NCBI GenBank assembly: GCA_963924555.1 | Contig: OZ004591.1 | Coordinates: forward strand, 1,364,001-1,428,000 | DNA length: 64,000 nt | Direction of reading: 5' to 3' | DNA from: Crambe crambe | Taxonomy: Eukaryota > Porifera > Demospongiae > Poecilosclerida > Crambeidae | Part shown: positions 1 to 64,000 of the stretch, piece after piece | How the letters are laid out: every line of letters begins with the position of its first letter | Position numbering within the stretch: the first letter of the stretch is position 1 | Notes under the pieces: generated by a model | Told to the model about the DNA's origin: nothing | The model's database searches: none | The model's input: only the letters and a program-made list of their open reading frames with translations | Translations under genes and position numbers: made by a program

Positions 1-131
1 GTCGAGTTCACTATGGCGGCTCAATTTCTTTTTTTTTATGGCAATGGGGAAGATAAAATGAGTCCAATCAAGATTGGACTGAGCTTCTCTTTTTGTAAAA
101 GGAACCAGCTAGCTAGCTAACTTCTACTCAC

Positions 132-64000
<63,869 letters not shown>

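Overview
The window is eukaryotic, not prokaryotic. It holds one very large minus-strand gene fragment broken into about 148 short exons (47-246 bp) separated by GT-AG introns. Neither end of the gene is present. The exons spell Calx-beta domains: an EG-containing N-terminal half, a strand with a conserved Cys, a D-x-(L/V)-E-x-x-E-x-F-x-L type motif and, in many copies, a terminal I-x-D-x-D-G. I count 73 complete domains plus part of a 74th, about 25.96 kb of coding sequence or about 8,650 residues. I found no in-frame stop or frameshift in any exon. AT-rich compact introns, abundant tagctagct-like and catgcatg-like words, and a giant extracellular-type Calx-beta array suggest a marine invertebrate, most likely a demosponge of Amphimedon type. 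That is an inference from style, not a database match.

Layout, ascending coordinates (the gene reads from high to low). 1-8.9 kb: ten divergent domains (T1-T10); T1-T5 are a small older tandem set of single-domain units. 9.07-64 kb: a higher-order array in which a five-domain, ten-exon module is repeated. In gene order the module is J-I, H-G, F-E, D-C, B-A, where each letter is an exon type and each pair is one domain. M1 to M6 lie at 9,070-33,841. M7 (33,930-41,214) is enlarged to seven domains and contains a chimeric E/I exon. M8-M12 (41,475-63,011) and the start of M13 repeat M2-M6 and the start of M7.

The second level is a tandem duplication with a period of 28.7-29.2 kb. From 12,885 the sequence recurs at 41,629 and is still matching at the window end. 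The junction lies inside an A-type exon, at the same position in the domain, so the reading frame is kept. The repeating unit is 28,744 bp and carries 64 exons, or 32 domains. The copies differ mainly at scattered bases and in microsatellites, including an (AG)n tract of about 57 bp in one copy and about 391 bp in the other.

Nearly all introns are phase 1 and every exon (or exon pair at the one exception) is a multiple of 3. Any whole-exon duplication, loss or skipping therefore leaves the frame open. The protein is probably a secreted or surface-exposed repeat protein: two Cys per domain, many N-glycosylation sequons, and calcium-type acidic motifs kept in only some domains. Possible families are demosponge aggregation-factor-type proteins or other giant Calx-beta adhesion proteins such as ADGRV1/FREM-like ones. 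The window contains no VWD, Wreath, GPCR or other diagnostic domain to choose between them. No RNA genes, CRISPR arrays, promoters or separate genes could be supported.
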